A stretch of DNA of 64,000 bases from Microcyclospora pomicola (GCA_002786065.1 NHNY01000001.1:1798001-1862000), one strand, 5' to 3'. Numbered from the stretch's first letter, positions 21,233 through 33,320 are shown. Notes: a model not told the origin generated them from the letters alone. A program made the numbers and translations.

Positions 21233-22867
21233 ATGGAGCCTTTCACTTTCATCGAGACGTCTGCTGAAGACAAACCATATCGACTCTTCAATGATGTCTT
21301 GGAGCTGAACTCGGCCAAGACTGCCGACCACGATATACAATATGTTGCTGCTTTGCGTGAAGCCTTCCCGGAGATGATTGTGACATCAATTCCAGCAGCC
21401 AATATCCCCTTGATCGCCTTTGCAGCGGCTGGATTTGCTACATACGAGCTCGACACTGAGACCGACTCGTTCACGTCGCTGCGTGGCTATGCTGCCCCAA
21501 TGACTCGGGATCAGAAAGGACGTCTGGCCGAGGCAGTCACCTTCGCCAAGTACCATTACAAGTTTGGGGGCGAGGATTTCATCGTATACTGCGTCAAGGA
21601 GGGGTTCAACATCATGCAATATGTCCTCAAAGAACGTCGATCTGGTGAAGGTCTCTACGGTCCTTCTGCTCCGACAGATGCTCTGATCAAGTCGGCAGGA
21701 GATTGGTTGCTGAGCGATGAAGACGTTGTCTGGGTGTACGATATGTATTGGAGAAAGAACAAAGACCTCTGGCAGCAAGTGAAGCAAGCTTCGTGGGACA
21801 AGGTCATCTTGGACGAGAACATGAAGCAGGAACTCACCGAAGTCACCAACAAGTTCTTCAACTCAAAGGCGATCTACGAGGATCTGGGTGTGCCATGGAA
21901 GCGCGGACTGATGTTCCACGGACCGCCTGGCAACGGCAAGACGATCTCCATCAAGGCCCTCATGCATACACTTTTGGACAGGGAACATCCCATCCCCACC
22001 TTGTACGTGAAGACGGCGCCAAACACATTCCACATCCAAAATGTGTTCAGTTTTGCTCGCCGACAGGCACCATGCATGCTGATCCTCGAAGACATCGAGA
22101 CCATTGTGACGGCACAAACACGCAGCTACTTCTTCAATGAGATGGATGGGTTGGAGAACAACGACGGCCTTTTCGTCGTCGCTTCGACGAACTTCCTCGA
22201 GCGATTGGACCCAGGTTTGACCAAGCGTCCAAGCCGATTTGATCGGAAATACTTGTTCCCGCTTCCGAATGAACACGAGAGGACGTTGTACTGCGAGTAC
22301 TGGCGCAAGAAGTTGTCCAGTAACCCAAAGATCGACTTTCCCGCCAAACTCTGCCCGCAGATGGCAAAGATCACTCCAGGGTTTTCGTTCGCGTTCCTGC
22401 AGGAATGCTTTGTTGCCACTATGCTGGTCCTTGCAAGGGGCGAAATCATCCTTCCGCGAGATGTATCCGCCGACGACGGCAAAGGCTCGAGTGGCTGGGA
22501 GCTCTGGAAAGTGTTCCAGGAACAAGCCGCAATCCTTCGTAAGGAAGTCGAAGGTAGCATCAGACAGGCGCAGCACGATCGCTTTGGCTTGGATCTCATC
22601 AGCGATCAAAACCCCCGTGGCGAATACGTACCTGGCAATGCCTGCTCAACCATTGGACCATACTCGAACACCGTGCCACCAGCTCCACTACCGTCTCATG
22701 GGCATCGCGGCGATCCTTACTTACAGGAATTAAGCATGGCCACGAAGTTCGAGGAGTTGATGAGTCTGCAGGGAAGGGAAGCTGGGAGACATTTGACGGA
22801 ACTGCCTCAACAACAGCAGAAATACCCTCTGATGAACACCGCGAGCCTAGACTATAGCTTACTGTAG
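21233..22867 (+). CDS. AAA ATPase, fungal Bcs1/proteasome-ATPase-like family
   Basis: This predicts 544 residues from the ATG at 21233 (CCAACATGG context). The frame also opens 37 residues upstream. The N-terminal 220 residues are a fungal-specific region. The AAA core has Walker A GPPGNGKTIS near residues 229-238, Walker B as LILEDIE near 283-289, RSYFFNEMDGLENNDG, and the sensor/arginine segment ASTNFLERLDPGLTKRPSRFDRKY. The Walker B order ED rather than DE is, as I recall, usual for this fungal family and not a lesion. There is no membrane span or mitochondrial presequence, so it is not Bcs1 itself. The C-terminal 80 residues are Gln/Pro-rich. The client is unknown. Confidence 0.9.
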   Translation: MEPFTFIETSAEDKPYRLFNDVLELNSAKTADHDIQYVAALREAFPEMIVTSIPAANIPLIAFAAAGFATYELDTETDSFTSLRGYAAPMTRDQKGRLAEAVTFAKYHYKFGGEDFIVYCVKEGFNIMQYVLKERRSGEGLYGPSAPTDALIKSAGDWLLSDEDVVWVYDMYWRKNKDLWQQVKQASWDKVILDENMKQELTEVTNKFFNSKAIYEDLGVPWKRGLMFHGPPGNGKTISIKALMHTLLDREHPIPTLYVKTAPNTFHIQNVFSFARRQAPCMLILEDIETIVTAQTRSYFFNEMDGLENNDGLFVVASTNFLERLDPGLTKRPSRFDRKYLFPLPNEHERTLYCEYWRKKLSSNPKIDFPAKLCPQMAKITPGFSFAFLQECFVATMLVLARGEIILPRDVSADDGKGSSGWELWKVFQEQAAILRKEVEGSIRQAQHDRFGLDLISDQNPRGEYVPGNACSTIGPYSNTVPPAPLPSHGHRGDPYLQELSMATKFEELMSLQGREAGRHLTELPQQQQKYPLMNTASLDYSLL

Positions 22868-22927
22868 ATATCGACGATGGAACCGACTCGAATATGTTGG
22901 TATGGTCTATGATGAATTGAGGCCATA

Positions 22928-22940
22928 GTACCTTAGGTAC
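22928..22940. repeat. 13-base palindrome GTACCTTAGGTAC
   Basis: The arms GTACCT and AGGTAC are perfect around a single T. It sits just past the AAA ATPase stop and shares its core with the palindrome at 23410. It could be a binding site for a dimeric protein, but this is unproven. Confidence 0.5.
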
Positions 22941-23409
22941 AACGCGACAAAGACAGAGAGATATGTTTCGACCACGCAATTCGGTAGTCTGCTGTACGAA
23001 CAAACAAACGCTCTGCCATCAGCTGCTGGTTCTACTATGTAATCAATGCCAATGAAGTCATGAGTTCATGAAGACGCACATCATGTCCAACGTGCTCTTC
23101 ACACTCTTGACATGTATGTGAGAATCACCGCTATGAAAGGTGACTTCCCAATCAGGCAGGTCGGCCCCCGGCATCTGTCGACGCCTCCGCTGCCTTGCAC
23201 TAACTTACCACAATTGAAAAGCGCCCTGTTCGTAAGCACGACCAAGCACTAACAAACTACCTAAACTAATTGACCTGAGCATTATAAGGTATGATGTTAT
23301 CGACTCGGGCATTATGAACCAGAGAGGATTCTGCTTATCAAGCGCCTCGTGCGAGGCAACTCCGGCCGCAAGAGCCGCCACTACCGTCGATGTTTCATAC
23401 GCAGAAACA

Positions 23410-23428
23410 TACCTACCTAAGGTAGGTA
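23410..23428. repeat. 19-base palindrome with ACCTAAGGT core
   Basis: The arms TACCTACCT and AGGTAGGTA are perfect around a single A. It lies about 760 bases before the ABC transporter ATG. A dimeric-regulator site is possible; no factor can be named. Confidence 0.5.
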
Positions 23429-24187
23429 CAATGTCGGTGAAGAGCGTCCAGCACACACTTCGGGCCAGGATGCATGTTCGGCCCCGAAAATTGGATGGAT
23501 TCGAGAGGTCCACCGTGGGATAGCAGGCAATAATGTCACTGCTAGGCCTGCCGCAAAGGCTCGTTTTTAGTGCACGCCGTTTTCAGCCTCCTTTTGGCGC
23601 TCTTCTAGATCTCGTGGCGGGCCGGCAACGTTTGATTACCTGGATACTGGATCTGATCGAACAAACACCGGCGATCGCAAGAAACATAATCCAAATGAGC
23701 CATTCGACGCTGGAACGACGACTCAATTCACCTGCAGGTGTCTGCCGAAAGCTGCACTCATGACGCGTGACTCGATCGCATCTATCCGACGAGAAATGCG
23801 GCTCCGAAAGTCATTCCGCGTGGTCGAACGGAGCTCGGGGTTATGCTCGATGGCGCCGATCTCATGTGCTTTGCGCGCATCATCGTGTTTCCACCTAATG
23901 ACTTGACTTGCCTCCTAGCCAGCACTGCACCGCACCCGCTGCCGTTTTCGTAGCTTCATACTTCTTCTATAGTGTCCACCGTAAGCCCAACCTTCCCTTT
24001 CTCTTCTGCTTTCTACCTCACTCTTCAACTGCTTTGTTCTTGCTTTTGGTATCGGGCTTGGCACGCGCTGAATCGATCTATCGCCTCCGGAAAAGGCAGA
24101 TCGATCCGTCACGCTTTCCCCGCATTGATTGGCCGCGCTGCCCAGTAAGCAAGGATTGTTCACCTCGAGTATTATACGACGCTTTGA

Positions 24188-27100
24188 ATGGCCGACAACA
24201 CACCTCTGCCTGAGCAACGCTGGGCTTCCAACACAGCGACCGCGAATCCCAATGACACCAATCATGAAGAGCCCGTGGCCGAGGCGCCGCTTGAAGTGGT
24301 CAGCTCCGAGTCCGAGTTGAACGAGGAGAAGATCGTGGATCGAGAGGCCGTAGAGGAATCTTCCTCGTCAAGTCAGGATGGCGACGAGAAGGGAATGCAT
24401 AACATCGTCAAGAGACCAGCGGTAGAGCGGACACAGAGCACATGGACCACCGCAACCGGGACCAGTATTGCCACGGAGGATGCACAGAGCAACGCGCCAG
24501 TTGCGCCGCGGAAACGAACATGGGGTGAAAAGCTCAATCCGCTGAAGAGGAAGATCCCACCACCAGTGCCGAAAGACCGTGGTGTGTCGCGGGAGCACCA
24601 AGCGAACTTCTTCTCGATGTTGACCTTTCAATGGATGGCTCCACTTATGACCGTGGGCTATCAACGACCCTTGGAGTTGAACGATATCTGGTCGGTGAAT
24701 CCAGACCGCAAGGTCGACGTGCTGGCTGCCAAACTCAAAGCAGCGCTGAAACGACGAAAGGCAAAACCAGGACGCCTCAACCCGCTGGTCATGGCGATGT
24801 ACGATACGTTCCACAAGGAGTTCATCATTGGTGGTTGTTGTCAATTGACCGCGGCGGTGATTCAGGTGTTGTCGCCGTTCACGTTGAAGTACCTTATCAG
24901 ATTTGCAGCAGAGGCATGGGAAGCACAACATGGAATTGGTCCCACTCCAGCAATTGGAAGGGGTATCGGATTGGTCTTTGGCATCACCTGCATGCAGATG
25001 ATACAATCGATGACGACCAATCACTTCATCTACCGGGGTATGATTGTCGGTGGGCAGGCTCGATCGACACTAATAGCAGTGATCTTCGAAAAGGCCATGA
25101 ACTTGTCAGGCCGTGCGAAAGCTGGTGGCATCGACACGAAGAACCCCGACAAATTGCCGGAAGGAATCGAACCTGGTAGCAAGGAAGAGAAAGACTTCTT
25201 CGCCAAGAGGCTGAAGAACGAAGTCAAGGGCAAAAAGGGGGTTTCTGGGAATGGAGAGGGTTGGGGTAATGGGCGCATCATCAACTTGATGTCTACCGAC
25301 ACCTACCGAATCGATCAAGCATCAGGTATGTTTCACATCGCGTGGACATCACCGATTCAAGTCATGCTCTCGCTTGCCCTTCTTCTCGTCAATCTATCGT
25401 ACAGCGCTCTGGCCGGCTTCGCCTTCATCTGCGTCATGATGCCGCTGCTGGCTCGTGCAATCCGAAGCTTGATGATTCGTCGCAAAGCCATCAACAAAAT
25501 CACGGACCAACGTGTCAGCTTGACTCAAGAGATTGTCAGCTCAGTCCGGTTCGTCAAGTTCTTTGGATGGGAGACGAGTTTCTTGAAACGGCTCGACGCG
25601 ATCAGGACGCGTGAAATCAAGAAGGTCTCATTTCTGTTATCCATTCGAAACGGCATCATGGCGGTGTCAATGACGACTCCTATCTTCGCATCGATGCTGG
25701 CCTTCATCACATTCAACCTATCCCAACACCCGCTCGATCCTGCTCCCGTCTTTTCGTCCTTGGCACTTTTCAATGCGCTGCGAATTCCACTCAATATGCT
25801 GCCCATGGTCATTGGCCAGATCGTCGATGCAAACGCATCGGTGGGCAGGATCTCAGAGTTTTTAGATGCCGAGGAAGTAGAGGACGAAGCGACATGGGAC
25901 ATGGAGAGTAAGAGTGCCATCAAGATCGAGAACGCCGATTTTACGTGGGAACGAGAGCGGACACAAGACCCCGAAAGCCAAGTCGGAGCTCACGGGAAAC
26001 CTGCCAAACCCAGCAAACCTACCAAAGAAGACAAACAAATGGCCAAGCAGAAATCTCAGGAAGCCAAACGCCAGTTGAAGATCTTGGAGAAAGAGGGCAG
26101 TCTTCCACAAACGCCGACAACACCAAAATCTGGAGGCAGTTCGATCGACGAGGAGGAGAAGCCATTTCAGATCAATGATATCAACTTGACTGTTGGTCGG
26201 AACGAGTTGATAGCAGTCATTGGCTCTGTCGGCTCCGGCAAGAGTTCCTTGCTTGGCGCGTTAGCTGGGGACATGAGGAGGACGACCGGCGATGTGACAT
26301 TTGGTGCTTCGCGAGCCTTTTGCCCGCAATATGCCTGGATCCAAAACGCAACCGTGAAACAGAACATCTGTTTTGGTAAGGACTTCGACAAGAAGTGGTA
26401 CAACGAGGTCGTGGATGCGTGTGCCCTTCGTCCGGATTTGGAGATGCTGCCAAGTGGCGACCTGACGGAGATTGGTGAGCGTGGTATCACCGTATCAGGC
26501 GGTCAAAAACAGCGTCTCAACATCGCGCGTGCAATCTACTTCGACGCGGATATCGTGCTTATGGATGATCCGCTTTCTGCTGTGGACGCGCATGTCGGCA
26601 AGCACATTATGGATAACGCCATCTGTGGTTTGCTTCGGGACAAATGCAGAGTGCTCGCGACGCATCAACTGCATGTCTTGCCGCGCGTGGATCGCATTGT
26701 CTGGATGAAAGAGGGGCGAATTCACAAGATCGCGACATTCCGTGAGCTTATGGAGGGTGATGCAGAGTTCCAGAAGCTGATGGAGACGACCGCTACGGAC
26801 CAGACGCAGGAGGAGCAAGAGCATGCCAACGAAGACGAGGTTGAGGGCGAAAAGAAAGTGTCAATGAAGAAGAAGGGCAAGAAGCCGGCCGCAGCACTCA
26901 TGCAACAGGAGGAACGAGCGACGCAGGGCGTGAATATGCAAGTCTATCTGGAGTATATCAAGGCTTCGGGATCGATCTGGAATGCCCCTTTGATCATCGG
27001 CATTCTCATCATCTCACAGGGCGCGAATATCGTCACAAGTCTCTGGCTCTCCTGGTGGACGTCAAGAAAGTTTTCGCAGTTGGATGACGGCACTTACATC

Positions 27101-28822
27101 GGCGTCTACGCGGTGCTTGGTTTCATGCAGTCTGCGCTTATGTTCACTTTTGCAGTGCTCTTAACCTCGCTGGGTACCAGGGCGAGCAAGGTCATGCTGC
27201 ACCGCGCCATGTCTCGTGCGCTCCGCGCGCCCATGTCTTTCTTCGACACTACGCCGCTCGGTCGCATCACCAATCGCTTTTCCAAAGATGTGGACACTAT
27301 GGACAACACCCTCACCGACAGCATGCGTATGTTCTTCCTCACGATGGCTATGATCACTTCCGTCTTCTGCCTGATTATCGCCTACTACTACTACTTCGCT
27401 ATTGCGTTGGTCCCGCTTGTCATCGCTTTCTTGTTTGCTGCCGCTTACTATCGTGCCTCGGCTCGTGAGATCAAGCGGCATGAGGCGGTGCTGCGAAGTG
27501 TCGTCTTCTCTCGCTTTGGAGAAGCTGTCACTGGTACTGCTACCATCCGGGCGTATGGTTTGCAGAAACAATTCTTGGCATCCGTGGTCGAAGCTGTTGA
27601 CTCTATGGACGGCGCGTACTTCTTGACCTTCGCCAATCAGCGTTGGCTCTCGACTCGATTGGATGCTGTGGGTAATCTGCTGGTCTTCACGGTTGGTATT
27701 CTCGTCGTCACATCACGATTCGCTGTGAACCCGAGCACCGGTGGACTGGTGCTATCATACATCCTCACTATTGTCCAGATGATCCAGTTCACCGTGCGAC
27801 AGCTTGCCGAGGTTGAGAACAACATGAACTCCACAGAGCGCATTCACTACTATGGCAGCTCTCTCGAGCAAGAAGCGCCACTCAAGCTGGGGGATGTGCG
27901 ACCTACCTGGCCAGAGAAAGGTGAGATCGTCTTTGACAATGTGCAAATGCGCTACCGCGACGGTCTGCCGCTGGTATTGAAAGGTTTGAGCATGAACGTC
28001 AAAGCTGGTGAGCGCATCGGCGTCGTCGGCCGTACTGGCGCGGGCAAATCCACCATCATGTCCACGTTGTTCCGGCTGATAGAGCTTTCCGGCGGCAGCA
28101 TTTCGATCGATGGTGTCAACATCGCTACCATCGGCCTGCACGATCTACGCTCCCGTCTCGCCATCATCCCTCAAGATCCTACGCTCTTCCGCGGCACGAT
28201 CCGCAGCAACCTCGATCCATTCGACGAACATGAGGACATCGAGCTCTGGAACGCACTGCGTCAAGCCGATCTCGTCGGCGCCGAGCAGACGATGCAGGAC
28301 GAGTCCGGGCGCATCCATCTCGATACTGCAGTGGAAGACGAGGGCCTCAACTTCTCCCTTGGTCAACGCCAGTTGCTCGCGCTCGCACGCGCGCTCGTGC
28401 GTGGCTCGCAGATTATCGTGTGTGATGAAGCGACCTCGTCGGTCGACTTCGAAACCGACCAGAAGATCCAGAAGACCATTGTGCGCGGCTTCAGGGGCAA
28501 GACGCTGCTGTGTATCGCCCATCGTCTCAAGACGATCATCGGGTATGTTTTAACTCCTTCTACATCATCTTCCTTGGAATGTTCTAGTCGTCGGTGCTAA
28601 CCTTGACTGTTTAGCTACGACCGCATCCTCGTCATGGACGCCGGCAACGTCGCCGAGCTCGACACACCGATCGCGCTGTATGACACTCCCGGTGGCATCT
28701 TCCGCGGCATGTGCGATCGCTCCGGCATCCGTCGCGAGGACTTCTTCTCCAGCGATGAGGCCCATTTCGACGATGCCAGCCCCGTCATGGAGAGGTCGGA
28801 GAAGTCAGCCATGGCCTCTTGA
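24188..28822 (+). CDS. YOR1: ABC transporter, ABCC/MRP subfamily, YOR1-type
   Basis: Two exons, 24188-28542 and 28615-28822, encode 1,520 residues. The 72-base intron has GTATGT, a GCTAAC branch-like site and TTTAG, and splicing restores IIGYDRILVMDAG. There is no TMD0, and the first membrane domain opens after a 135-residue acidic N-terminus at NFFSMLTFQWMAPLMTVGYQRPLE, as in YOR1-type pumps (yeast Yor1 is 1,477 residues). NBD1 has Walker A GSVGSGKSS (about residue 678), signature VSGGQ and Walker B LMDDP, where D replaces the catalytic E, as is common in ABCC proteins. NBD2 has Walker A GRTGAGKST (about 1281), signature FSLGQ and Walker B VCDEATSSVD. It should export organic anions or toxins across the plasma membrane. 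Confidence 0.95.
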
Positions 28823-30747
28823 TCTCGCTGTGGGCGCTTTAGAACATAATGATGATAACGATAAAGGCAAGGGTAATGGTTTATTGGGAAACAGCTCTTT
28901 CTTCAAGGAATTTTAGAGGTATGGTGGGTGGACGGTGACTTGGAGGGTTTACAAAAGTGAACGGGGTGTGCCTTGCCCTGTGGACAAGTGAGCATACTTG
29001 ATATGCCACGGTAGGCATACTATGAAGTTATTGGCAAGCGTTACCAGATTTTGCACACATGGAGTTTCACAAAATGCTTGATGATAGAGAAGTTTTTAGC
29101 GAGTTTTGTTCCGTCACGAATACATCGGGTCATACGTGTAATCGAAAGATATTTGAACACGAGACTTTTCGATGTGCATCGTTTTAGTGGTGTTGATCTT
29201 GGTCACCATGTTGATCTTAACGACAGTACAGTGTAGGTAATGCTGAGGTCGAAGATGTAGTACCTGAGGACCAGGATCATTGCAATGCTGTACGAAGCTG
29301 TAAAGTGTATACAACGGGACACTTTGGAACAGTATACTGAAGAGTATGACTAAAATGCAAGAAAAAGAAGAAGCAACAAGATCCTGTATGGATGCCAGAT
29401 ACCCGGTCTCGCAATGCATTGGATCCAGATGGAACTGGCGTAAAGTGCTCTCGAGACGGGTCGAGGCACGTCGTCGTTGATATTTCGGGCAGGAAGTTCT
29501 TTGTCCTTCTGTTGTAACGGTCCAGCAGTGAGACTGGTGAAGACGCTCTTTGTCCGCGATGTCGTGAGTTCGATAGCTCTACAGTATCGAGGGTGCAGCG
29601 TAGTGTCTTGTTCATATTGCAAGACGATTCTGGTCATCTCGTGCCCATCTACACTACTGCGTTTGCAACGTGCTGTCATCGTTCACGCACGAAACGACTC
29701 GTTCATCACTTGTCTGCCGGAACCGAACGATCATTTTACAAATCGATATGCCATGCTTGCTTACCACCAGCACGCTTCTCGCCTATGAACCGCCAACCAC
29801 GCCACGAAGGCAGCATGCAGCATGCACATCACCAATGCAATGCAATACGACTGCACCGCTGCCGCCACCCCAGCGTCACAGCAGGGCGTGCACTGTAGGG
29901 CTCGGATCTCTGTATGTAGCACAGGGTTGCCTTCTTCCATCATTCTAGCGGCGCCAGTCGAAGGAAAGGGCATCAGAAGCTTGACAAGGCTTATTCGTCT
30001 ATCCCGTCCATTCGCAAGCCACGCCATCTGGTGTAACTACCACGAAGAAGATGTCACTCCCTACGTGTCGAAGGACTTATCGTTGCTTTGTCCGCATGCT
30101 CGCTCTGGGAGTTGATGTCTTCCATCCACTCAGCAGCCGCAGCGCCGACATGTGCTCGCTCGCCTGTGTCGATCGCTTGACGATCGGCGGGCGGGCGGCG
30201 GGATCGACATGCGTGCAGGCGGGTGTCCGTCCTTATACATAGTATCGCACGGCGACGACGGCAACGACATCTGCTGACTTGCTGCTTGCTTGTTTGTTCC
30301 TGGACCGGCGCCGGGGGAGTCGCCCCATGGAGCGTCGCGTCCGAGGGCGTTGTCGTCAAGGAAAGGATCGGGTGCGTTAGAATGATTGTTCAGGCAACTT
30401 TGACGGCTGGCGCTGCCTTTGTTAGACCCCATGTGCTTCTGGCGGAAGCGCTCAGAGGCTTGAGGGTCGTGGACTAATGTGCTCGTTGGACTTGTTCATG
30501 TAACCATTGCGTTCCATGCTCTAGCGGGAGGTGCGTACATTGTGGAGTCAGGGCTCTTTTAGAGGAGTAAGGTAGTCGGTCGTGTGCTGTAGCACGTGCA
30601 GGCCAATGTATCAATCTGCTCTTGTGCCTGTAGAGCATCATATATAAAGACCTCGCCGAACCCCGAAAGCAGAAAGTCACAAGACTGACAGGAGTTCAAC
30701 CGCAATCCACTCTTTCAACCCTTTCATCTCTATCTATCTCAGCAACC
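28823..30747. other. Gene-free stretch of 1.9 kb
   Basis: I see only short open frames without domains on either strand. The right end carries the TATA box and leader of the histidine phosphatase gene. A G-rich run (GGCGGGCGGGCGGCGGG) lies near 30187-30203. Confidence 0.5.
30641..30648 (+). promoter_or_regulatory. TATA box of the histidine phosphatase gene
   Basis: TATATAAA lies 107 bases before the ATG at 30748. A pyrimidine-rich leader (CTTTCAACCCTTTCATCTC region) follows, as is usual for a well-expressed fungal gene. Confidence 0.65.
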
Positions 30748-31402
30748 ATGAAGTCGGTCCTCGCCCTCGCCTCGCTCATTTCCCTGGCAGCCGCTCAAAG
30801 CGCCACTGTCTACCTCATCCGCCACGGCGAGAAGCCCTCCGATGGCAGCAACGGCCTCAGTTCCCAGGGCGAGCAGCGTGCACAGTGTCTTCGTAACGTC
30901 TTCGGCGCATCGAGCCAGTACAACATTGGCTACATCTTGGCCGAGAAGCCCAAGAGCGGTATGTTATTCCAGCCATCTTGCCTTGATTCCGATCCCCTGT
31001 TGACAATCTCATAGACGGCTCGCGTGAACGACCATACGAGACGGTGGAGCCACTTGCACAAGACCTCGGACTGACCGTCGACACCTCATGTGGCCGTGAC
31101 GACCAGAACTGCGTGGCCAACGCTGTGGACAACTACGATGGCGATGGCAACATCTTGATCTGCTGGGAGCACAATCAATTGACCAACATTGTCGATGCCT
31201 TGGGAGACAACAACGCACCCGACTACCCCGACGACTCGTACGTGTCTCTGCTGCCCTCCCTTGCTTGGGGGAGATACTGCCCAATATGAGTTCTGGCATG
31301 CTGACCTGTGTTCATAGCTTCAACATCATCTGGACCGACCCAGCGCCCTACAGCGACATCACCTCTATGACCAGCGAGGACTGCCCCGGGCTCGACAACT
31401 AG
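30748..31402 (+). CDS. Small secreted histidine phosphatase (phosphoglycerate mutase-like)
   Basis: Three exons, 30748-30958, 31015-31237 and 31318-31402, encode 172 residues. The introns are 56 and 80 bases with GTATGT and GTACGT donors, and the second has a GCTGAC branch site. The first 17 residues (MKSVLALASLISLAAAQ) are a signal peptide. The branch-1 catalytic motif RHGEKP puts the nucleophile at H26. R74 in SRERPYET and H123 in CWEHNQ fill the other conserved active-site places. Four later cysteines could form disulphides. It therefore looks active and secreted, possibly phosphatase-like on an unknown substrate. It is shorter than typical phytases and lacks their domain. A strong TATA box precedes it. 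Confidence 0.88.
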
Positions 31403-31800
31403 AAAAACCTCGCAGGAGCGGCAAATGTTTTCCAGTGGGCCATGACGGTCCCCGCGGGCACATATGTCCGCATAATGTAAATAATGAAACAAATGTACAT
31501 GTCGGCATGATCCATTCTTCAGTGATCTCCTTGTCTTGTTTGGGGGTTTCGATGTTCTGAACATTGTCAAGTTGTATGCTTTTGTCAGGAAGCCGGTCAA
31601 TTCGCGACACAGTACGACTCTTTTGGCCTTGTCTCTGGAATGGACCTCGTCAGTAAGTACGTATCAGGTTGCGCACCACATGATAGTGCCGGGTGGCAGT
31701 AGTGCATCCGTGCGAGTCCTTCGATATCTTATTTCCCGACACCGCTTGGTCCTTGTGATCTCACTTTCGCTGGAAGGTAGCAAGTGATGGCTGAAAATGC
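31403..31800. other. Convergent 3' spacer
   Basis: This lies between the 3' ends of the histidine phosphatase (plus) and the CDK7/Kin28 gene (minus). Nothing else is seen. Confidence 0.4.
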
Positions 31801-32997
31801 TCATCTCATCCCTCCGAAATCAATCTTCCGGGCGACTCTATCACCTCTGCCGTCCTTCGCATCGGGGATCTCGCCACCCCTCTTCTTCAGCTCCTCTCCC
31901 ATGGCTTCCAATCCTCCGCCTTTCTTGGGAAGGTCTTCGAGCTTGCTTGGCCTGGGGTCTGCAGTCCAATACTCGTGCATCAGTACACCTTCCGCAGTCG
32001 GTCGGTGCCGAGGATCAAGCGTCAACATCTTCATCAATAGATCCACACCCACCTCGCCGATCGAGCGAAAATGCGCCAACCAATGCGACTTCGGATGGAC
32101 AGGCGTGACATCTGTAGGCGCGATATAGCCACGAAGTTTACTCACGCCAGGCCAATTGTCCTCTGTAGGTGTACCGACACCCTCGCTGATGAGTTGGACC
32201 ATGCGTAATTCCGACTCGGGAATCGCTTGGAACAGTGGTCTGCGCTGGATGAACTCCGCAAAAACGCAGCCTACACTCCACACATCAACAGCGCCACCAT
32301 AATAACGGGACTGGTAGAACAGCTCGGGAGGACGGTACCACAGCGTGATAGTGTTGTATGTCATCTCTGCGAAAGGGTCCGCGAAGCTTCGTGCCAGACC
32401 AAAATCCGCAAGTTTGATCTCGCCGTTGGCGGCGATCAACAAGTTATTGGGCTTGATATCTCGGTGCAGAACGTAGTTGGCATGGCAGAACCAGATAGCC
32501 CGAGAAAGCATCAGCATCCAAGCTTTGATGTCTGCCGGCGTGTAGGCAACCGAGGTATCATTAATCATCTTCAACATGTCGCCTTGGGGAAGTTGCTCGA
32601 GCACGAGATTCAAGTTCTGGGTGTTAGTGCTGAATACGGCGTGCATTTTGATAATGTTCGGGTGATCGAGTTCTTGCAAGAAGCGGATCTCGCGAAGACT
32701 GTCGAATGAGATGCCAAAGTCTGCCCATTCTGGTCCAACCTTGATCTTTTTGATGGCAACCAGCTGGTTGGGATCCAAAACCAGATGTGCAGAGAAGACG
32801 TCGGCATATTGACCGCTACCTAGTTTCTTGCCTTTCACATACTTGCTCCGTTCGGCGTGGTCGAGCTGTTCTGCTAGATCTGCGGTCGGTGGCAGGTTGT
32901 TTTCAGATAATGGATCGAGAGGCATGGAGTCGCCGCCCAATTTTCGTCGTTTCAGCGGTGGTTCGGGAGGCACGTCAAGCGCTGGCGAAGTCGCCAT
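31801..32997 (-). CDS. KIN28: TFIIH cyclin-dependent kinase, Kin28/CDK7
   Basis: This predicts 398 residues, intronless. The glycine loop LGSGQYADVF lies at residues 59-68, the ATP lysine follows in AIKKIK, and the helix segment is FDSLREIRFLQEL. Catalytic HRDIKPNN lies at 178-185, DFGLARSFADPF at 198-209, and a T-loop threonine at 213. The DIKAWMLMLSRAIWFCH, LVLEQLPQGD and LADFGLARSFADP segments match fungal CDK7/Kin28, which phosphorylates the RNA polymerase II tail within TFIIH and may activate other CDKs. The T-loop end reads TLWYRPPEL where CDK7 proteins usually have TRWYR, a form seen in CDK9/CDK12-type kinases. The N-terminal 50 residues are a disordered extension with a KRRK patch. 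It is divergent from mS41. Confidence 0.92.
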   Translation of the reverse strand: MATSPALDVPPEPPLKRRKLGGDSMPLDPLSENNLPPTADLAEQLDHAERSKYVKGKKLGSGQYADVFSAHLVLDPNQLVAIKKIKVGPEWADFGISFDSLREIRFLQELDHPNIIKMHAVFSTNTQNLNLVLEQLPQGDMLKMINDTSVAYTPADIKAWMLMLSRAIWFCHANYVLHRDIKPNNLLIAANGEIKLADFGLARSFADPFAEMTYNTITLWYRPPELFYQSRYYGGAVDVWSVGCVFAEFIQRRPLFQAIPESELRMVQLISEGVGTPTEDNWPGVSKLRGYIAPTDVTPVHPKSHWLAHFRSIGEVGVDLLMKMLTLDPRHRPTAEGVLMHEYWTADPRPSKLEDLPKKGGGLEAMGEELKKRGGEIPDAKDGRGDRVARKIDFGGMR

Positions 32998-33320
32998 ACT
33001 ACGGAGATGTCAAATACTACCATGAAGTCCCATGGACCATGCGGAAAAGATTGACCGTCGTATCCTTAGTTTCAATAATGCCAGCAGGCCATCAGGGCAT
33101 TGATTAGAGTACTCCAGAGACGTGGTTCAGCGCTGCGGAGTTCACTCGGGAGTCTTGGCAAGAACATCGAAGTCGGCATCTCCAAGCATCTTTCAGGACA
33201 GCATCATAACGGGACATTACCTCTGAACCATCCACTTGTCATCACATAAACTTCATACCAGATGCCTGGCAGTATCTCCAGCAGCCCGACCATCTAAGAC
33301 ATTTGCAGATACTCACAACG
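32998..33320. promoter_or_regulatory. Divergent promoter between KIN28 and mS41
   Basis: This 323-base spacer lies between two start codons on opposite strands. No clear TATA box is visible, as is usual for housekeeping genes. Function is inferred from position. Confidence 0.4.

Larger units (their letters stand above)
22868..24187. other. Intergenic upstream of the ABC transporter
   Basis: About 1.3 kb without a gene. It holds two palindromes built on ACCT(A/T)AGGT (listed separately). A pyrimidine-rich stretch near 23990-24050 is probably part of the 5' leader of the ABC transporter. Confidence 0.5.

Noticed and set aside
21863-22609. 248-codon minus-strand frame
   Set aside because: It lies wholly opposite the conserved AAA core and has no domain, so it is a shadow of that gene.
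24368-25024. 218-codon minus-strand frame
   Set aside because: It is opposite the ABC transporter N-terminal region and reads as non-protein, His/Trp-rich noise.
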